This document shows, piece by piece, positions 47,454 through 57,222 of a DNA stretch of 64,000 nt (the first letter of the stretch is position 1; each line of letters begins with the position of its first letter). Source of the stretch: CAVRUF01 sp963716005 (lineage in GTDB: Bacteria > Actinomycetota > Thermoleophilia > Gaiellales > Gaiellaceae); assembly GCA_963716005.1 (NCBI GenBank), contig OY970285.1, forward strand, positions 1,302,001-1,366,000, given 5' to 3'. Both the position numbers and the translations under genes were made by a program. Under the pieces are notes generated by a model that saw nothing but the letters and a program-made list of their open reading frames with translations, was not told the DNA's origin and ran no database searches.

Positions 47454-48474
47454 TTGAATCCACGCGACTTCCTGACAACTGCGGCCGTTGGGCTCGTGCT
47501 GGTCGTCGGAGCGCTTGCGCTGGTCGACTCCGTGCGGGGCTGCGACACGTCCGGAACCGAGGCCACGCCTCCGCCGCCGACCGCCGAGACGACGCCTCCG
47601 ACGACGACGGCGGAGGACGGGCCCGCGGCCCAGGCCGAGGCGCCCGAAGGCTGGCCGCAAGGGGACATCCCGGGCGTTCTCAGCTTCATCGACGCGGACT
47701 CGTGCCGGATCCGCTCGATCGGCCTTGCCGGCGGGCGCGAGCGGCCGCTGACCGAGTACCAGACGAACTGCGGTGGGTTCTGGGGCCCTGAGCGCGGGCG
47801 CCCGCCTGAGCTACGAGGTGGACGACGTGGCGCGGCGCCGCTTTCTGATCCAGATCTCGGACACCGGCCAGGGCCTGCGCGACTACGGCCACTACACGTC
47901 CACCACGCCGCTCGTGTGGAGCTTCGACGGCCAGCGCGTGGCCTGGTGTGACCGCCGCCAGGGGATCGAGCGCGAGGTGCTCGGCAAGGCCCGGCGGCTT
48001 CCGTTCTGCCCGCTCGCGTACACGCCGCAGGGGAACCTCGTGCACGCCGAGGGGCGACGGCTCGTTCTCGGCACGGCCACGCTCGCCCGCGCGCCGGCGC
48101 CGATCGTCTGGGCGCGGTTCGGCGCGAGCAACGGCTCGTTCGTCGTGCTCGCCGAGCGACTGCTGCGCCGGTACGAGAACGGCCAGCCGGCGGGCTTCTT
48201 CACCTTGCCGAACGACTGGACCGGCGAGCCGCCGGTCGCAAGCCCCGACACGTGCTCGGTCGCGGTGCCCGCCGAGTCGGGCATCGACCTGATCGACCTG
48301 TGCTCCGGCCGCGGCCGGACCGCGCTGAGCGGGCACGCCGCCGCGTGGTCTCCCGACGGCGAGTGGCTCGCGATCGCCGACTCCCAGATGATCGTGTTCC
48401 GCCGCGCGGACCACGGCGGGGAAACGGTCATCTGGCCGGCCCGGGCGTTCGCGCTCGCGTGGAGCACCAGCTAG
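47454..48474 (+). CDS. Membrane-anchored beta-propeller-like protein, paralogue 1, frameshifted
   Basis: About 339 residues when joined, from TTG 47454 with AGGA 5-7 nt upstream. One N-terminal helix (TTAAVGLVLVVGALALVDSV) and a Thr/Pro linker lead to a domain with IPGVLSFIDADSCRIRSIGLAGGRERPL, FDGQRVAWCDRR, and AAWSPDGEWLAIADSQ, the WD40/PD40 (TolB-like) blade motif. The frame breaks at 47782-47785 (TGGGGCC). Dropping one G gives GFWALSAGARLSY, matching GFWAPNIGSRVAF in the next paralogue. It is divergent from rpsA. The role is unknown. Confidence 0.68.
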
Positions 48475-48481
48475 CGACAAT

Positions 48482-49522
48482 GTGCCCGTGAACGGGCGCG
48501 GGCTCGCGACTCCGGCGGTCATCGGCCTGGTCCTCCTGGTGGGAGGCCTGGCGCTGGTGGATTCCGTGCGCGGATGCCAGACGACCACGACCCGCGTGGC
48601 GCCGACTACTCCGACGGTCACGGAGGAACCGGAACCGGACACGACGACGACCACGACCGACCCTGCGCCTCAAGAGGACGCGCCTGCCGACTGGCCGACC
48701 GGCGAGCTCGACGGCGTCCTCACCTACGTCGACGCGGAGGACTGCCGGATCCGCACGATCGGCCTCTCGTCGGGCCGGCCGCGGCCTCCCAGCCGCTTCG
48801 TGACCGACTGCCGCGGCTTCTGGGCTCCCAACATCGGCTCGCGCGTCGCCTTCGGTGAAGTCCTGAGCGAAGGGTTCTTCCGCATCGCCGACCTCGGCCA
48901 CCCGCGGCGTGACTTCGGCTCGTATCCGATCGGCGCGGACACGATGCCGATGTGGAGCCCCGACGGCCAGAGGATCGCCTGGTGCGACTCCCCGAACACC
49001 GGCGTCGAGCGCGAGATCCTCGGACAGGGACGCCTGCTGCCGTTCTGCCCGATCGCGTACATGCCCGACGGTGGGCTCGCGCAGGCCGAAGGCCGGCGGC
49101 TCGTCGCAGGCGGCCGGACGCTCGTGGAAGCGCCCGGGCCGATCGTCTTCGCCTCGATCGCCTTCGATGGATCGATCGGGCTGGTCCTGGAAGGATTCGA
49201 CGTAGTCCGCTACGTGGGAGGCGAGCAGGTGGCCCGCACCGGACCGGCAGAGGGGCCGCCAAGCGGCCCGCCGATCTTCAGCCCCGACGGCTGCATCCTC
49301 GCCGTCCCGCTCTTTCGTCGATCGTCGGGCTGATCCGGCTCTGCTCCGGCGAGATCGTCTTCGACGAGGTCCCGGGGACCCGAAGCGACGTTCTCGCCGG
49401 ACGGCACCTCGCTGGCGGTCAGCGGGCCGGACTGGATCACATTCCATTCGCTCGAGGAAGGCCTGCAAGTGCAGGCGGTCTGGCCGGCGGACGTCGCGCA
49501 GCTCGCCTGGCGAGTCGGCTGA
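48482..49522 (+). CDS. Membrane-anchored beta-propeller-like protein, paralogue 2, two frameshifts
   Basis: About 346 residues when joined. It has the same build as its neighbours: a helix (PAVIGLVLLVGGLALVDSV), a Thr-rich linker, LDGVLTYVDAEDCRIRTIGLSSG, GFWAPNIGSRVAF, MWSPDGQRIAWCD and LPFCPIAYMPDGGLA. The frame breaks at 49312-49316 (CTCTTTCG) and about 49379-49381 (GGACCCG). With both corrected it continues through IVGLIRLCSGEIVFDEVPG, ATFSPDGTSLAVSG and WPADVAQLAWRVG to TGA 49522, matching the end of paralogue 1 (WPARAFALAW). Starts are GTG 48482 or 48488. Confidence 0.65.
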
Positions 49523-49551
49523 TGTGCTCGGGTGGGTTCAGAGGCTAGGCC

Positions 49552-50574
49552 GTGGAGCGGCGCGGATTCCTCACCTGGGCGGCGATCGGGCTCGTCGGCG
49601 CCGTCGCGCTCCTTGCGCTAGGCGATGCGCTCCGCGACGTCGGCCTCTCGACCTCGAGCCCGGCGCCGACCCAGGCCGTTGCGACGACCACCGCCGCCTC
49701 GTCCACGACGACCCCTCGCCCCGAGCCGCAGGCGGACGCGCCGGCCGGTTGGCGCACCGGGAGGCTCGACGGCGTGCTCACGTTCATCGACGCGAACGAC
49801 TGCACGATCCGGGCGATCGGTCTCGCGAGCGGCCGCGAGCGGCCTCTCGCGCCGTTCGAGACCGCCTGCGGCGAGCTCTGGGCGCCGCCCGTCGGGTCGC
49901 TCATGGCGTTCGTCCAGCCGTTCGAGGACGGAGGAATGATGCGCATCGTCAACCTCGACCGGGGCGGCGACGATCTCGGCACCTACGTCGGAAGCGGCGA
50001 CGTCCACTGGAGCCCCGACGGGCAGCGGGCCGTCTGGTGCACCGATCGGCGTCTCGGCCGCGGGGTCGAGCGCCAGAGCTCAGGCAAGACGCGAGCGATT
50101 CCGGTGTGCCCGGTCGGGTACACACTCGACGGCGAGCTGGCCCACATCGCTGGTCGCCGACTCGTCGTCGGCGGGCGGACGGTGGCCCGGACCCGGTATC
50201 CGATCAACTCGGCGTACTTCGGACGCGGCGGTGCGGTCGTGACCGTGGACGTCCGCGGGAACGTTCGGCGTTGGGGCGCGGGGAGCTTCCACACCCGGTC
50301 CATCGCGGGCTGGTCCGGCTTGCCGCCCACCTTCAGCCCCGATCTCTGCTTCGCGTTGTTCCCACGGACGCTCGGCTTCACGGAAGTCGATCTCGGCTGC
50401 GACGGCCGCGTCTCCTTCCACCGCCTGCCCGGCACCTCCGCCGCCTGGTCGCCCGACGGACGGTGGCTGGCCGTCGCGGTCCCGGGGGCGATCTGGTTCT
50501 ATCCGGCGGGATCAACCGAGCCGTCGGAGCACGTCTGGCCTGCGCGGGCGCTTGCTCTGGCCTGGCGGCCCTAG
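49552..50574 (+). CDS. Membrane-anchored beta-propeller-like protein, paralogue 3
   Basis: 340 residues, intact. The N-terminal helix (TWAAIGLVGAVALLALGDAL) and Thr/Pro linker are followed by LDGVLTFIDANDCTIRAIGLASG, ELWAPPVGSLMAF, HWSPDGQRAVWCTD, IPVCPVGYTLDGELA and AAWSPDGRWLAVAVPG, ending HVWPARALALAWRP. Three WSPDG/FSPD blades support a propeller. Paired cysteines (DC...AC, WC, VC, LC/GC) are conserved among the paralogues, which fits an extracellular position. It overlaps the end of convergent polA by 4 nt. Confidence 0.7.
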   Translation: MERRGFLTWAAIGLVGAVALLALGDALRDVGLSTSSPAPTQAVATTTAASSTTTPRPEPQADAPAGWRTGRLDGVLTFIDANDCTIRAIGLASGRERPLAPFETACGELWAPPVGSLMAFVQPFEDGGMMRIVNLDRGGDDLGTYVGSGDVHWSPDGQRAVWCTDRRLGRGVERQSSGKTRAIPVCPVGYTLDGELAHIAGRRLVVGGRTVARTRYPINSAYFGRGGAVVTVDVRGNVRRWGAGSFHTRSIAGWSGLPPTFSPDLCFALFPRTLGFTEVDLGCDGRVSFHRLPGTSAAWSPDGRWLAVAVPGAIWFYPAGSTEPSEHVWPARALALAWRP

Positions 50575-53138
50575 CTCTTCGCCTCGGCCCAGTCGTCGCC
50601 GACGCCGACGTCGACGCCGAGCGGCGGGTCGAGCGGGTACGCGGCGACCATCTCCTCCCTGAGGATCGCCTTCGCGGCCGAGACCTCGACCTCGGGCGCC
50701 TCGATGAGGAGCTCGTCGTGCACCTGGAGGACGAGCCGCGCCGCACGGCCCTCCGCGCGCAGCCGCTCGTGGATCGAGACCATCGCCTTCTTGATCACGT
50801 CCGCGGCCGTCCCCTGCATGACCGAGTTCACGGCCAGCCGCTCGCCGAGCGAGCGCGTCTGGCGGTTCTGAGCCTTCAGCTCCGGGATCGGGCGGCGCCG
50901 GCCGAAGAGCGTCGTCACGTAGCCGTCGCGCGTCGCCTGCTCGACGGTGCGCGCGATGAAGTCCTGCACGTGCGGGAAGCGGGCCAGATACGTGTCGATG
51001 TACGTCTGCGCCTCCTCGCGCGGGATCTCGAGGTTCTCGGAGAGCCCGTACGACGAGATGCCGTAGATGATCCCGAAGTTGACCATCTTGGCCACGTTGC
51101 GCTGGTCCTTCGTCAACTCGGCCTGCGGGATCCCGAGCACCTCCGACGCCGTCGCGGCGTGGACGTCCTCCCCGCGCTCGTACGCCTCGCGCAGCTTCGG
51201 CTCCCCGGACACATGCGCGAGGATCCGCAGCTCCACCTGGGAGTAGTCGGCCGAGACGAGCCGGTGGCCGGGCTCGGCGATGAACGCGCTCCGGATCTCC
51301 CGGCCCAGCTCCGTGCGGATCGGGATCGACTGGAGGTTCGGGTTCGTCGTCGAGAGCCGCCCGGTCGACGCGACCGCCTGGTTGAAGGTCGTGTGCAGCC
51401 GGGCGTCGTCGGCGGAGATGAGGCTCGGCAGCGGACCGAGGTACGTGTTCAGGAGCTTCGAGTACTCGCGCCACTCCTCGATCACCGGGACGATCTCGTG
51501 CTCGTCGCGGATCGTGCGGAGCACCTTCGCGTCGGTCGAGTAGCCGGTCTTGCCCTTGCGCCCCGCGGTGAGGCCGAGCTGCTCGAAGAGGACGCGCGCG
51601 ACCTGCTGCGTCGAGCCGAGCATGAACTCCTCCCCGGCCAGCTCGTGGCCGCGGGCCTCGAGCTCCTCGACGCGGTCGGCCAGGCGGGCGGTGATCTCGC
51701 CCATGCGGTAGGTGTCGATCTTCACGCCGGCGTCCTCCATCGCGGCCAGCACGCGGGTGAGCGGCAGCTCGATCTCGCGGTAGAGCGGCTCCATGCCGCG
51801 CTCGGCGACCCGGGCGCGCATCGTCGGCGCGAGGCGTAGCGTCGCCGCGGCGTGGCGGACGAGCGCGGCGGTCTCCTCGTCGGTCGCCGGCTCGGGCTGG
51901 AGCTCGACGCCGTACTCGGCCGCGAGGTCGTCGAGCGCATACGTCGCCCGGCCGGGCTCGATGAGGTACGCGAGGAGCAGCGTGTCGTCGGTCGCCTCGA
52001 TTCGCGCCGCCTTCGCATCGTGAACGGTGACGCGTACGCCGTCGCCGAGCGCGACCGGCGCCGGGACGAGCGCGACCGAGCCGTCCGGCAGCGCCAGCGC
52101 GGCGCGCCCGTCCTCGGAGGCCAGCGCGATCTCGCCGTCGACGGCCGGCGCGACGAGCTCCTCGCGCCAGGGAACGCCGACGCCCTCCACGGGAACGGCC
52201 TCCGCGGCGGGGAGCGCCTCGTCGATCACGTCGATGCGGCCGAGCAGGTTCCTGAACTCGAAGCGCCGGAAGATCTCCTTCAGCTGCGAGCGGTCCGGCG
52301 GAGAGAGCACGAGCGCGGCCGGGTCGGCGTCGAGCTCCAGGTCGCGGCGCATCGTCGCGAGCACCTTCGACGCGCGCGCCTGGTCCGCGTGCTCCTCCAG
52401 GTTCTTGCGCCGCGCCGGCGAGAGCTCGGCCGTGTGCTCGAGCACCGCCTCGAGCGAGCCGTACTGCGCGAGCAGCTGGCCGGCGGTCTTGTCGCCGATC
52501 CCGGGAACGCCCGGGATGTTGTCCGAGGTGTCGCCCTTGAGCCCGATGAAGTCGGGGATGAGCTCCGGCCCGATCCCGTAGCGCGCCAGGACCCGCTCGG
52601 GCGTGTAGACCTGGACGTCCGCGACGCCGCGCGGGGTCATCATCAGCGCGATGTTCTCCGAGACGAGCTGGAAGGCGTCCCGGTCGGTCGAGACCACGGT
52701 CGTCTTCACGCCGGCCTCGTCGGCACGGGTGGCGAGCGTGGCGATCACGTCGTCGGCCTCCCAGCCCTCGAACTCGAGGTTCACGTAGCCGAACGCCTCG
52801 ACGATCGGCTTGAAGTGCGGGAACTGCTCCCGCAGGAGGTCCGGCATCGGCTTACGGTCGATCTTGTACTCGGGCGCGAGCTCCTTGCGGTGAACCGGCC
52901 GCGTGTCCCAGGCGACGGCGACGCCCTTCGGCTTGTAGTCCGAGAGGAGCTTGAAGAGCATGTTCGTGAATCCGAGCAGCGCGTTCGTCGGGAAGCCGTC
53001 GCTCGTGATCAGCTCCTCGGGGAGCGCGAAGAACGCGCGGTAGGCGAGGTTGTTGCCGTCGACGAGGAAGAGCTCGGAGTCGCGCGCAGGCGCGTCGTTC
53101 AGGTCGAGCTCGACTCCGGTGAGCGTCTTCGGCGACAC
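50571..53138 (-). CDS. polA: DNA polymerase I
   Basis: 855 residues. The N-terminal 5'-3' exonuclease (about 20-290) has FLVDGNNLAYRAFFAL, EADDVIATLA, STDRDAFQLVS and GLKGDTSDNIPGVPGIGDKTA. The middle 3'-5' exonuclease-like region lacks a clear DEDD set (EIALASEDGRAALAL), so proofreading is probably lost, as in other actinobacteria. The polymerase domain has AGRKGKTGYSTDAKVL, RLSTTNPNLQSIPIRTELGREIR, VSADYSQVELRILAH (motif A), RNVAKMVNFGIIYGISSYGL (motif B) and LVLQVHDELLIE (motif C). It lies 27 nt downstream of livF. Confidence 0.97.
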   Translation of the reverse strand: MSPKTLTGVELDLNDAPARDSELFLVDGNNLAYRAFFALPEELITSDGFPTNALLGFTNMLFKLLSDYKPKGVAVAWDTRPVHRKELAPEYKIDRKPMPDLLREQFPHFKPIVEAFGYVNLEFEGWEADDVIATLATRADEAGVKTTVVSTDRDAFQLVSENIALMMTPRGVADVQVYTPERVLARYGIGPELIPDFIGLKGDTSDNIPGVPGIGDKTAGQLLAQYGSLEAVLEHTAELSPARRKNLEEHADQARASKVLATMRRDLELDADPAALVLSPPDRSQLKEIFRRFEFRNLLGRIDVIDEALPAAEAVPVEGVGVPWREELVAPAVDGEIALASEDGRAALALPDGSVALVPAPVALGDGVRVTVHDAKAARIEATDDTLLLAYLIEPGRATYALDDLAAEYGVELQPEPATDEETAALVRHAAATLRLAPTMRARVAERGMEPLYREIELPLTRVLAAMEDAGVKIDTYRMGEITARLADRVEELEARGHELAGEEFMLGSTQQVARVLFEQLGLTAGRKGKTGYSTDAKVLRTIRDEHEIVPVIEEWREYSKLLNTYLGPLPSLISADDARLHTTFNQAVASTGRLSTTNPNLQSIPIRTELGREIRSAFIAEPGHRLVSADYSQVELRILAHVSGEPKLREAYERGEDVHAATASEVLGIPQAELTKDQRNVAKMVNFGIIYGISSYGLSENLEIPREEAQTYIDTYLARFPHVQDFIARTVEQATRDGYVTTLFGRRRPIPELKAQNRQTRSLGERLAVNSVMQGTAADVIKKAMVSIHERLRAEGRAARLVLQVHDELLIEAPEVEVSAAKAILREEMVAAYPLDPPLGVDVGVGDDWAEAKS

Positions 53139-53165
53139 ACCGGGAACCTTAGAGGCGGGAAGGAA

Positions 53166-53963
53166 TCAGTCTTCGCCGAGGTACGTCTTGCGGACCTGCT
53201 CGTTGTCGCGGAGCAGCTTCGCGTCGTCCGCGAGGGCCACATGGCCCGTCTCGAGGACGTAACCGCGGTTCGCGACGTCGAGCGCCATGAGGGCGTTCTG
53301 CTCGACGAGCAGGATCGGCGTTCCCTGCGAGTTGATCTCCACGATGATCTCGAAGATCTTCTCCACGAAGATCGGAGCGAGGCCCATCGAGGGCTCGTCG
53401 AGGAGCAGGAGCTTCGGGCGGGCCATGAGCGCGCGGCCCATCGCAAGCATCTGCTGCTCGCCGCCCGACATCGTCCCGGCCTTCTGCGTCCGACGCTCGG
53501 CGAGCCGCGGGAAGAGCGTGAACACGCGGTCGAGGTCCTCCTGGATCTCCGCCTTCGGGGCCGTGCTGCGCTGGTAGGCGCCCATCTCGAGGTTCTCGAA
53601 GACGGTCATGCGCGTGAACACGTGACGGCCTTCCGGCGACTGGGAGATGCCCATCTCGACGATCTCGTGGGGCGGCGTACCCGTGATGTCGAGGCCCTGG
53701 AACGTGATCGTCCCCTCGCGCGGGTGGTTCAGCCCGTTGATCGAGCGCAGCGTCGTCGACTTGCCGGCGCCGTTCGCGCCGATGAGCGTCACGACCTCGC
53801 CCTCGCGCACCTCGAGCGACACGCCCTTGAGCGCCTGGATCGTCCCGTAGAAGACCTGGATCTCGTCCAGCTTGAGGATGACGCTGCGGCCGTCGGAGGC
53901 AACGGGCATCTCGGCCGCCGCCTGCTTCGTGTCGCCGTTCTGCTTGCGCCCGGGGAGCTTCAC
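53166..53963 (-). CDS. livF: Branched-chain amino-acid ABC transporter ATP-binding protein LivF
   Basis: A 265-residue ABC ATPase. Walker A is LIGANGAGKSTTLRSINGL, Q-loop region GISQSPEGRHVF, signature MSGGEQQMLAMGRALM, and Walker B LLLLDEPSMGLAP, with EQNALMALDVANRGYVLETG, the LivF-type end. A 25-residue N-terminal extension precedes the usual LivF start (ILKLDEIQVFYG). It forms the ATPase pair with LivG, overlapping it by 4 nt. Confidence 0.95.
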   Translation of the reverse strand: MKLPGRKQNGDTKQAAAEMPVASDGRSVILKLDEIQVFYGTIQALKGVSLEVREGEVVTLIGANGAGKSTTLRSINGLNHPREGTITFQGLDITGTPPHEIVEMGISQSPEGRHVFTRMTVFENLEMGAYQRSTAPKAEIQEDLDRVFTLFPRLAERRTQKAGTMSGGEQQMLAMGRALMARPKLLLLDEPSMGLAPIFVEKIFEIIVEINSQGTPILLVEQNALMALDVANRGYVLETGHVALADDAKLLRDNEQVRKTYLGED

Positions 53964-54742
53964 TGGGTTGCTCCCGCTCCGAGGTAGGCCGTGATCACGC
54001 GCTCGTCCTTCTGCACGTCCTTCGGCTCGCCCTCGGCGATCTTCTCGCCGTAGTCGAGCACCGTGACGCGGTCGGAGATGCCCATGACGACGCGCATGTC
54101 GTGCTCGATCAGGAGCACCGTGATGTTCTCCTCACGGCGCAGCTTCGCGACGAAGTCGGTGAAGTTCGCGGTCTCCTCGGGGTTCATGCCGGCGGTCGGC
54201 TCGTCGAGGAGCAGGAGCTGCGGGTTGGTGGCGAGCGCGCGCGCCACCTCGAGCCGGCGCTGGTCGCCGTACGAGAGGTTCTTCGCGTACTCGTTGTCCA
54301 CGCGCTTGAGACCCGAATAGGCGAGCAGCTCGCGGGCGCGCTGGAGCGCTTCGGCCTCCTCGCGCCGCAGCGCGGGCGTCCGCAAGATGGAGCGCCAGAC
54401 GCCGCCCTTGATGTTGCTGTGCATCGCGACGAGCACGTTCTCGACCGAGGTCATGTTGTGGAAGAGCCGGATGTTCTGGAAGGTCCTCGCCATCCCCATG
54501 GCCGTCACCTTGTGCGGCGGCAGGCCCGAGACGAGCTGGCCCTGGAAGACCACGCCGCCCGAGGTCGGCTTGTAGACGCCCGTCAGGATGTTGAAGAAGG
54601 TCGTCTTGCCGGCGCCGTTCGGGCCGATGAGGCTGACGATCGCGCCCTTCGGGATCGCGAAGTCCACGTCGTTGACCGCGATCAGGCCTCCGAACTCCTT
54701 CCGGACCTTGATCGCTTCGAGGATGTTTCCGTTCTCAGCCAC
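53960..54742 (-). CDS. livG: Branched-chain amino-acid ABC transporter ATP-binding protein LivG
   Basis: A 260-residue ABC ATPase. Walker A is SLIGPNGAGKTTFFNILTG, followed by GMARTFQNIRLFHNMTSVENV (LivG-type Q-loop), signature NLSYGDQRRLEVARALA, Walker B LLLLDEPTAGMNPEE and LLIEHDMRVVMGISDRVTVLDYG. It partners LivF under the LivH/LivM membrane channel. It overlaps livM by 8 nt and livF by 4 nt. Confidence 0.95.
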   Translation of the reverse strand: MAENGNILEAIKVRKEFGGLIAVNDVDFAIPKGAIVSLIGPNGAGKTTFFNILTGVYKPTSGGVVFQGQLVSGLPPHKVTAMGMARTFQNIRLFHNMTSVENVLVAMHSNIKGGVWRSILRTPALRREEAEALQRARELLAYSGLKRVDNEYAKNLSYGDQRRLEVARALATNPQLLLLDEPTAGMNPEETANFTDFVAKLRREENITVLLIEHDMRVVMGISDRVTVLDYGEKIAEGEPKDVQKDERVITAYLGAGATQ

Positions 54743-56054
54743 TGTGACTCGCGTCGTAGAGGTTGGCGGTTCCCTCGCCCTCGTCGAACTCCGCCTTGCG
54801 GCGGCCGCTCGGGATGAGGCCTTCGGGACGGAACAACATCATGACGACCAACAGGCCGCCGAGGATGCCGAACTTGTACTGCGGGATGTTCACGACGTAG
54901 TCGCTCCCGGTATCCGAGATGACGCTGTTGATCCCGTCGCCGATCTTCGTCAGGCCGACCTGGTTCAGCCACGAGATCACGCAGGCGCCCAGGATAACGC
55001 CCCAGACGTTGCCCATCCCGCCGACGATCACCATGACGAGCACGATGACGGAGATCTGGAACGAGAAGCTCGTCGGGAAGATCCCGTTGATGAACGAGCC
55101 GTACAGGGCGCCGGCGAAGCCGCCGAAGACGGCGCCGATCCCGTAGGACCAGAGCTTCGTCCGCATGAGCGGCACGCCCATGGCCGACGCGGCGATCTCG
55201 TCCTCGCGAACCGCGATCCAAGCGCGACCCATCTTCGAGTCGCGTAGGCGCAGGTTCACGAAGATCGTGAGCAGGGTCATGATCAGGATCGTCCAGAACC
55301 ACGGCTTGAGCTCCGATGGCAGCGACGTGTAGCGGTCGGGCAGGAGCCCTCCGGTCGCATCGCTCAGGCTCTGGCCGAAGCCCGGACGGTCGAGCTGGGT
55401 GATCCCGCGCACGCCGTTCGTCAGGTTCTCGTTTTGGAAGTCGAGGAACGGCGGCGCGCCCTGCAGTCCCTGCGGGACCGGGAACTGGTCGCCGTTGCGG
55501 AAGACGTCCGGGATGATCTCACCGAAGCCGAGGGTGACGATCGCGAGGTAGTCCCCGCGCAGGCGCAGCGTCGGCCAGCCGATGATGATTCCGGCGATCG
55601 CACAGATGATTCCGGCCATGATCATCACGACCCAGAAGCTCAGGTGGATGCCGGGCACCTCCGCGACCGCCGTGTCCGCGAAGTGCACGTTCCGGTTGTT
55701 GAAGAGCCCCGAGCCGAACCAGCCGAGCGTGTACGCCCCGAGGGCGAAGAACGCCACGTAGCCGAGGTCGAGGAGACCCGCGAACCCGACCACGATGTTC
55801 AGGCCGAGCGCCAGCATGACGTAGACGGCCATGACGAAGAGCGTGTCGCTCGTGATCCCGAGCTTGTCGACGAAGATCGTGTCGAGCGGAGAGCTGAAGC
55901 CGAACATGCTGTCGCCCTGCGCCCAGTACGGGAACGTGAAGGCGAGCACGATCGCGATGCCCGCGACGATCCAGCCCGTCCGGTTCGGGTTCCTCCGCTT
56001 CTTGGGCTTCTCGCTCGGCTTGGGAGCGTCGGCGGCTACGGGCGCGTCGGTCAC
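54735..56054 (-). CDS. livM: Branched-chain amino-acid ABC transporter permease LivM
   Basis: 439 residues with about ten membrane helices. The LivM core contains LALGLNIVVGFAGLLDLGYVAFFALGAYT, GWPTLRLRGDYLAIVTLGFGEI, and SKMGRAWIAVREDEIAASAMGVP, the conserved cytoplasmic EAA-like loop. A long periplasmic-side insert (about 190-250) lies between the two halves, and a basic Lys/Arg-rich N-terminus precedes helix 1. It sits 4 nt within livH and overlaps livG. Confidence 0.93.
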   Translation of the reverse strand: MTDAPVAADAPKPSEKPKKRRNPNRTGWIVAGIAIVLAFTFPYWAQGDSMFGFSSPLDTIFVDKLGITSDTLFVMAVYVMLALGLNIVVGFAGLLDLGYVAFFALGAYTLGWFGSGLFNNRNVHFADTAVAEVPGIHLSFWVVMIMAGIICAIAGIIIGWPTLRLRGDYLAIVTLGFGEIIPDVFRNGDQFPVPQGLQGAPPFLDFQNENLTNGVRGITQLDRPGFGQSLSDATGGLLPDRYTSLPSELKPWFWTILIMTLLTIFVNLRLRDSKMGRAWIAVREDEIAASAMGVPLMRTKLWSYGIGAVFGGFAGALYGSFINGIFPTSFSFQISVIVLVMVIVGGMGNVWGVILGACVISWLNQVGLTKIGDGINSVISDTGSDYVVNIPQYKFGILGGLLVVMMLFRPEGLIPSGRRKAEFDEGEGTANLYDASHSG

Positions 56055-57154
56055 TGGCCCTCCGGAACCTGCTCGCCGAGGAGACCCGACGGGCGGAAGA
56101 CGAGGATCAGGATGAGGATCGAGAAGATGATCGTGGTCGTCCAGCGCGCGTCGCCGAAGCCCTCGTTGTAGGCGGCAATGAGGCCGAGGAGGACCCCGCC
56201 CAGCACGGCGCCGGTCAGGTTGCCGATGCCGCCGAGCACGGCCGCGGTGAACGCGTAGAGCCCGAGGCGGAACCCGGTGTCGAACTTCGACACGCCGACG
56301 TAGAGCGCGTAGATCGCGCCGGCCGCTCCGGCCAGCGCGCCGCCGAGCGCGAACGTGAACGAGATCGTCCGGTCGACGTTGATTCCCATCATCGCCGAGG
56401 CGTCACGATCCTGAGCGGTGGCGCGCATCGCCTTGCCGGAGCGCGTGCTGCGCACGAGGTACGTGAGCACGAGGAGGAGCGGGATCGTGATCGCGACCAC
56501 GATGAACTCCTTCCACGAGTAGCTCGCGTCCTTCCACGTGAAGATGTCCCCCGTGGGGAGAATGTTCGGCGTCGGCTGGGGCCCGGCGTCCTTCCAGATG
56601 AGACCGACGTCCTGGAGGATGAACGAGAACCCGATTGCCGTGATCAGCGGCGCCAGCCGTGGTTGGTTTCGGAGTGGCTTGTAGCCGATCCGCTCGATCG
56701 AGACGTTGATGACCATGCAGAAGAGCATGGAAAAGATGAGACAGCAGAAGATCGTCCAGGCACGCTGGCCTCCGGACGAGGCCGCGGTGGCCGTCGTCCC
56801 GAGCGGGATGCCGAGGATCAGCGTCGTCGGAAAGAGCGGGATCTGGAACTCGCCCTGCGTCACGATCGTCTGGGTCTGGAACGTCCCCAGCATGAAGTTG
56901 TCGCCGTGGGCGAAGTTGATGAGCTCGATGATTCCGTAGACGAGCGTGTAGCCCAGCGCCACGAGCGCGTAGATCGAGCCGTTCGTGAAGCCGATGAGCG
57001 TCACCTCGAGGAAGCGCGACGGCGACTCGATCGCGTTCCCGATGAGCCAGAACGCCGCGCCGGCAAGAAGCAGCGCGCCGAAGGCCCACAAGATCAGCTG
57101 AGAGGTCGGCGGCAGCCTCCGAGTCGGAAGCTCGTGGGTGACTGTAGTCGTCAT
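56051..57154 (-). CDS. livH: Branched-chain amino-acid ABC transporter permease LivH
   Basis: 367 residues. Eight or so helices include SIYALVALGYTLVYGIIELINFAHGDNFMLG (LivH signature, cited in part) and RSGKAMRATAQDRDASAMMGINVDRTISFTF, the coupling loop to the ATPases. An insert at about 95-130 (GIPLGTTATAASSGGQRAW) and the ATG at 57154 are as expected. It is separated from livK by a strong hairpin at 57170-57205. Confidence 0.93.
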   Translation of the reverse strand: MTTTVTHELPTRRLPPTSQLILWAFGALLLAGAAFWLIGNAIESPSRFLEVTLIGFTNGSIYALVALGYTLVYGIIELINFAHGDNFMLGTFQTQTIVTQGEFQIPLFPTTLILGIPLGTTATAASSGGQRAWTIFCCLIFSMLFCMVINVSIERIGYKPLRNQPRLAPLITAIGFSFILQDVGLIWKDAGPQPTPNILPTGDIFTWKDASYSWKEFIVVAITIPLLLVLTYLVRSTRSGKAMRATAQDRDASAMMGINVDRTISFTFALGGALAGAAGAIYALYVGVSKFDTGFRLGLYAFTAAVLGGIGNLTGAVLGGVLLGLIAAYNEGFGDARWTTTIIFSILILILVFRPSGLLGEQVPEGQ

Positions 57155-57169
57155 CGTGAGGGGGATTAT

Positions 57170-57205
57170 GAATGGAGAGGCCGGTCGAAACCGGCCTCTC
57201 CATTC
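57170..57205 (-). terminator. Perfect 16-bp intercistronic hairpin between livK and livH
   Basis: GAATGGAGAGGCCGGT (57170-57185) pairs completely with ACCGGCCTCTCCATTC (57190-57205) around a CGAA tetraloop. In the minus-strand transcript it lies 17 nt after the livK stop and 15 nt before livH. It is followed by ATAATCCCCC rather than a U run, so it may be a partial terminator or a 3' stabiliser of livK mRNA. Either would give more binding protein than permease. Confidence 0.75.
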
Positions 57206-57222
57206 GGTCTATCGATCTTGCG

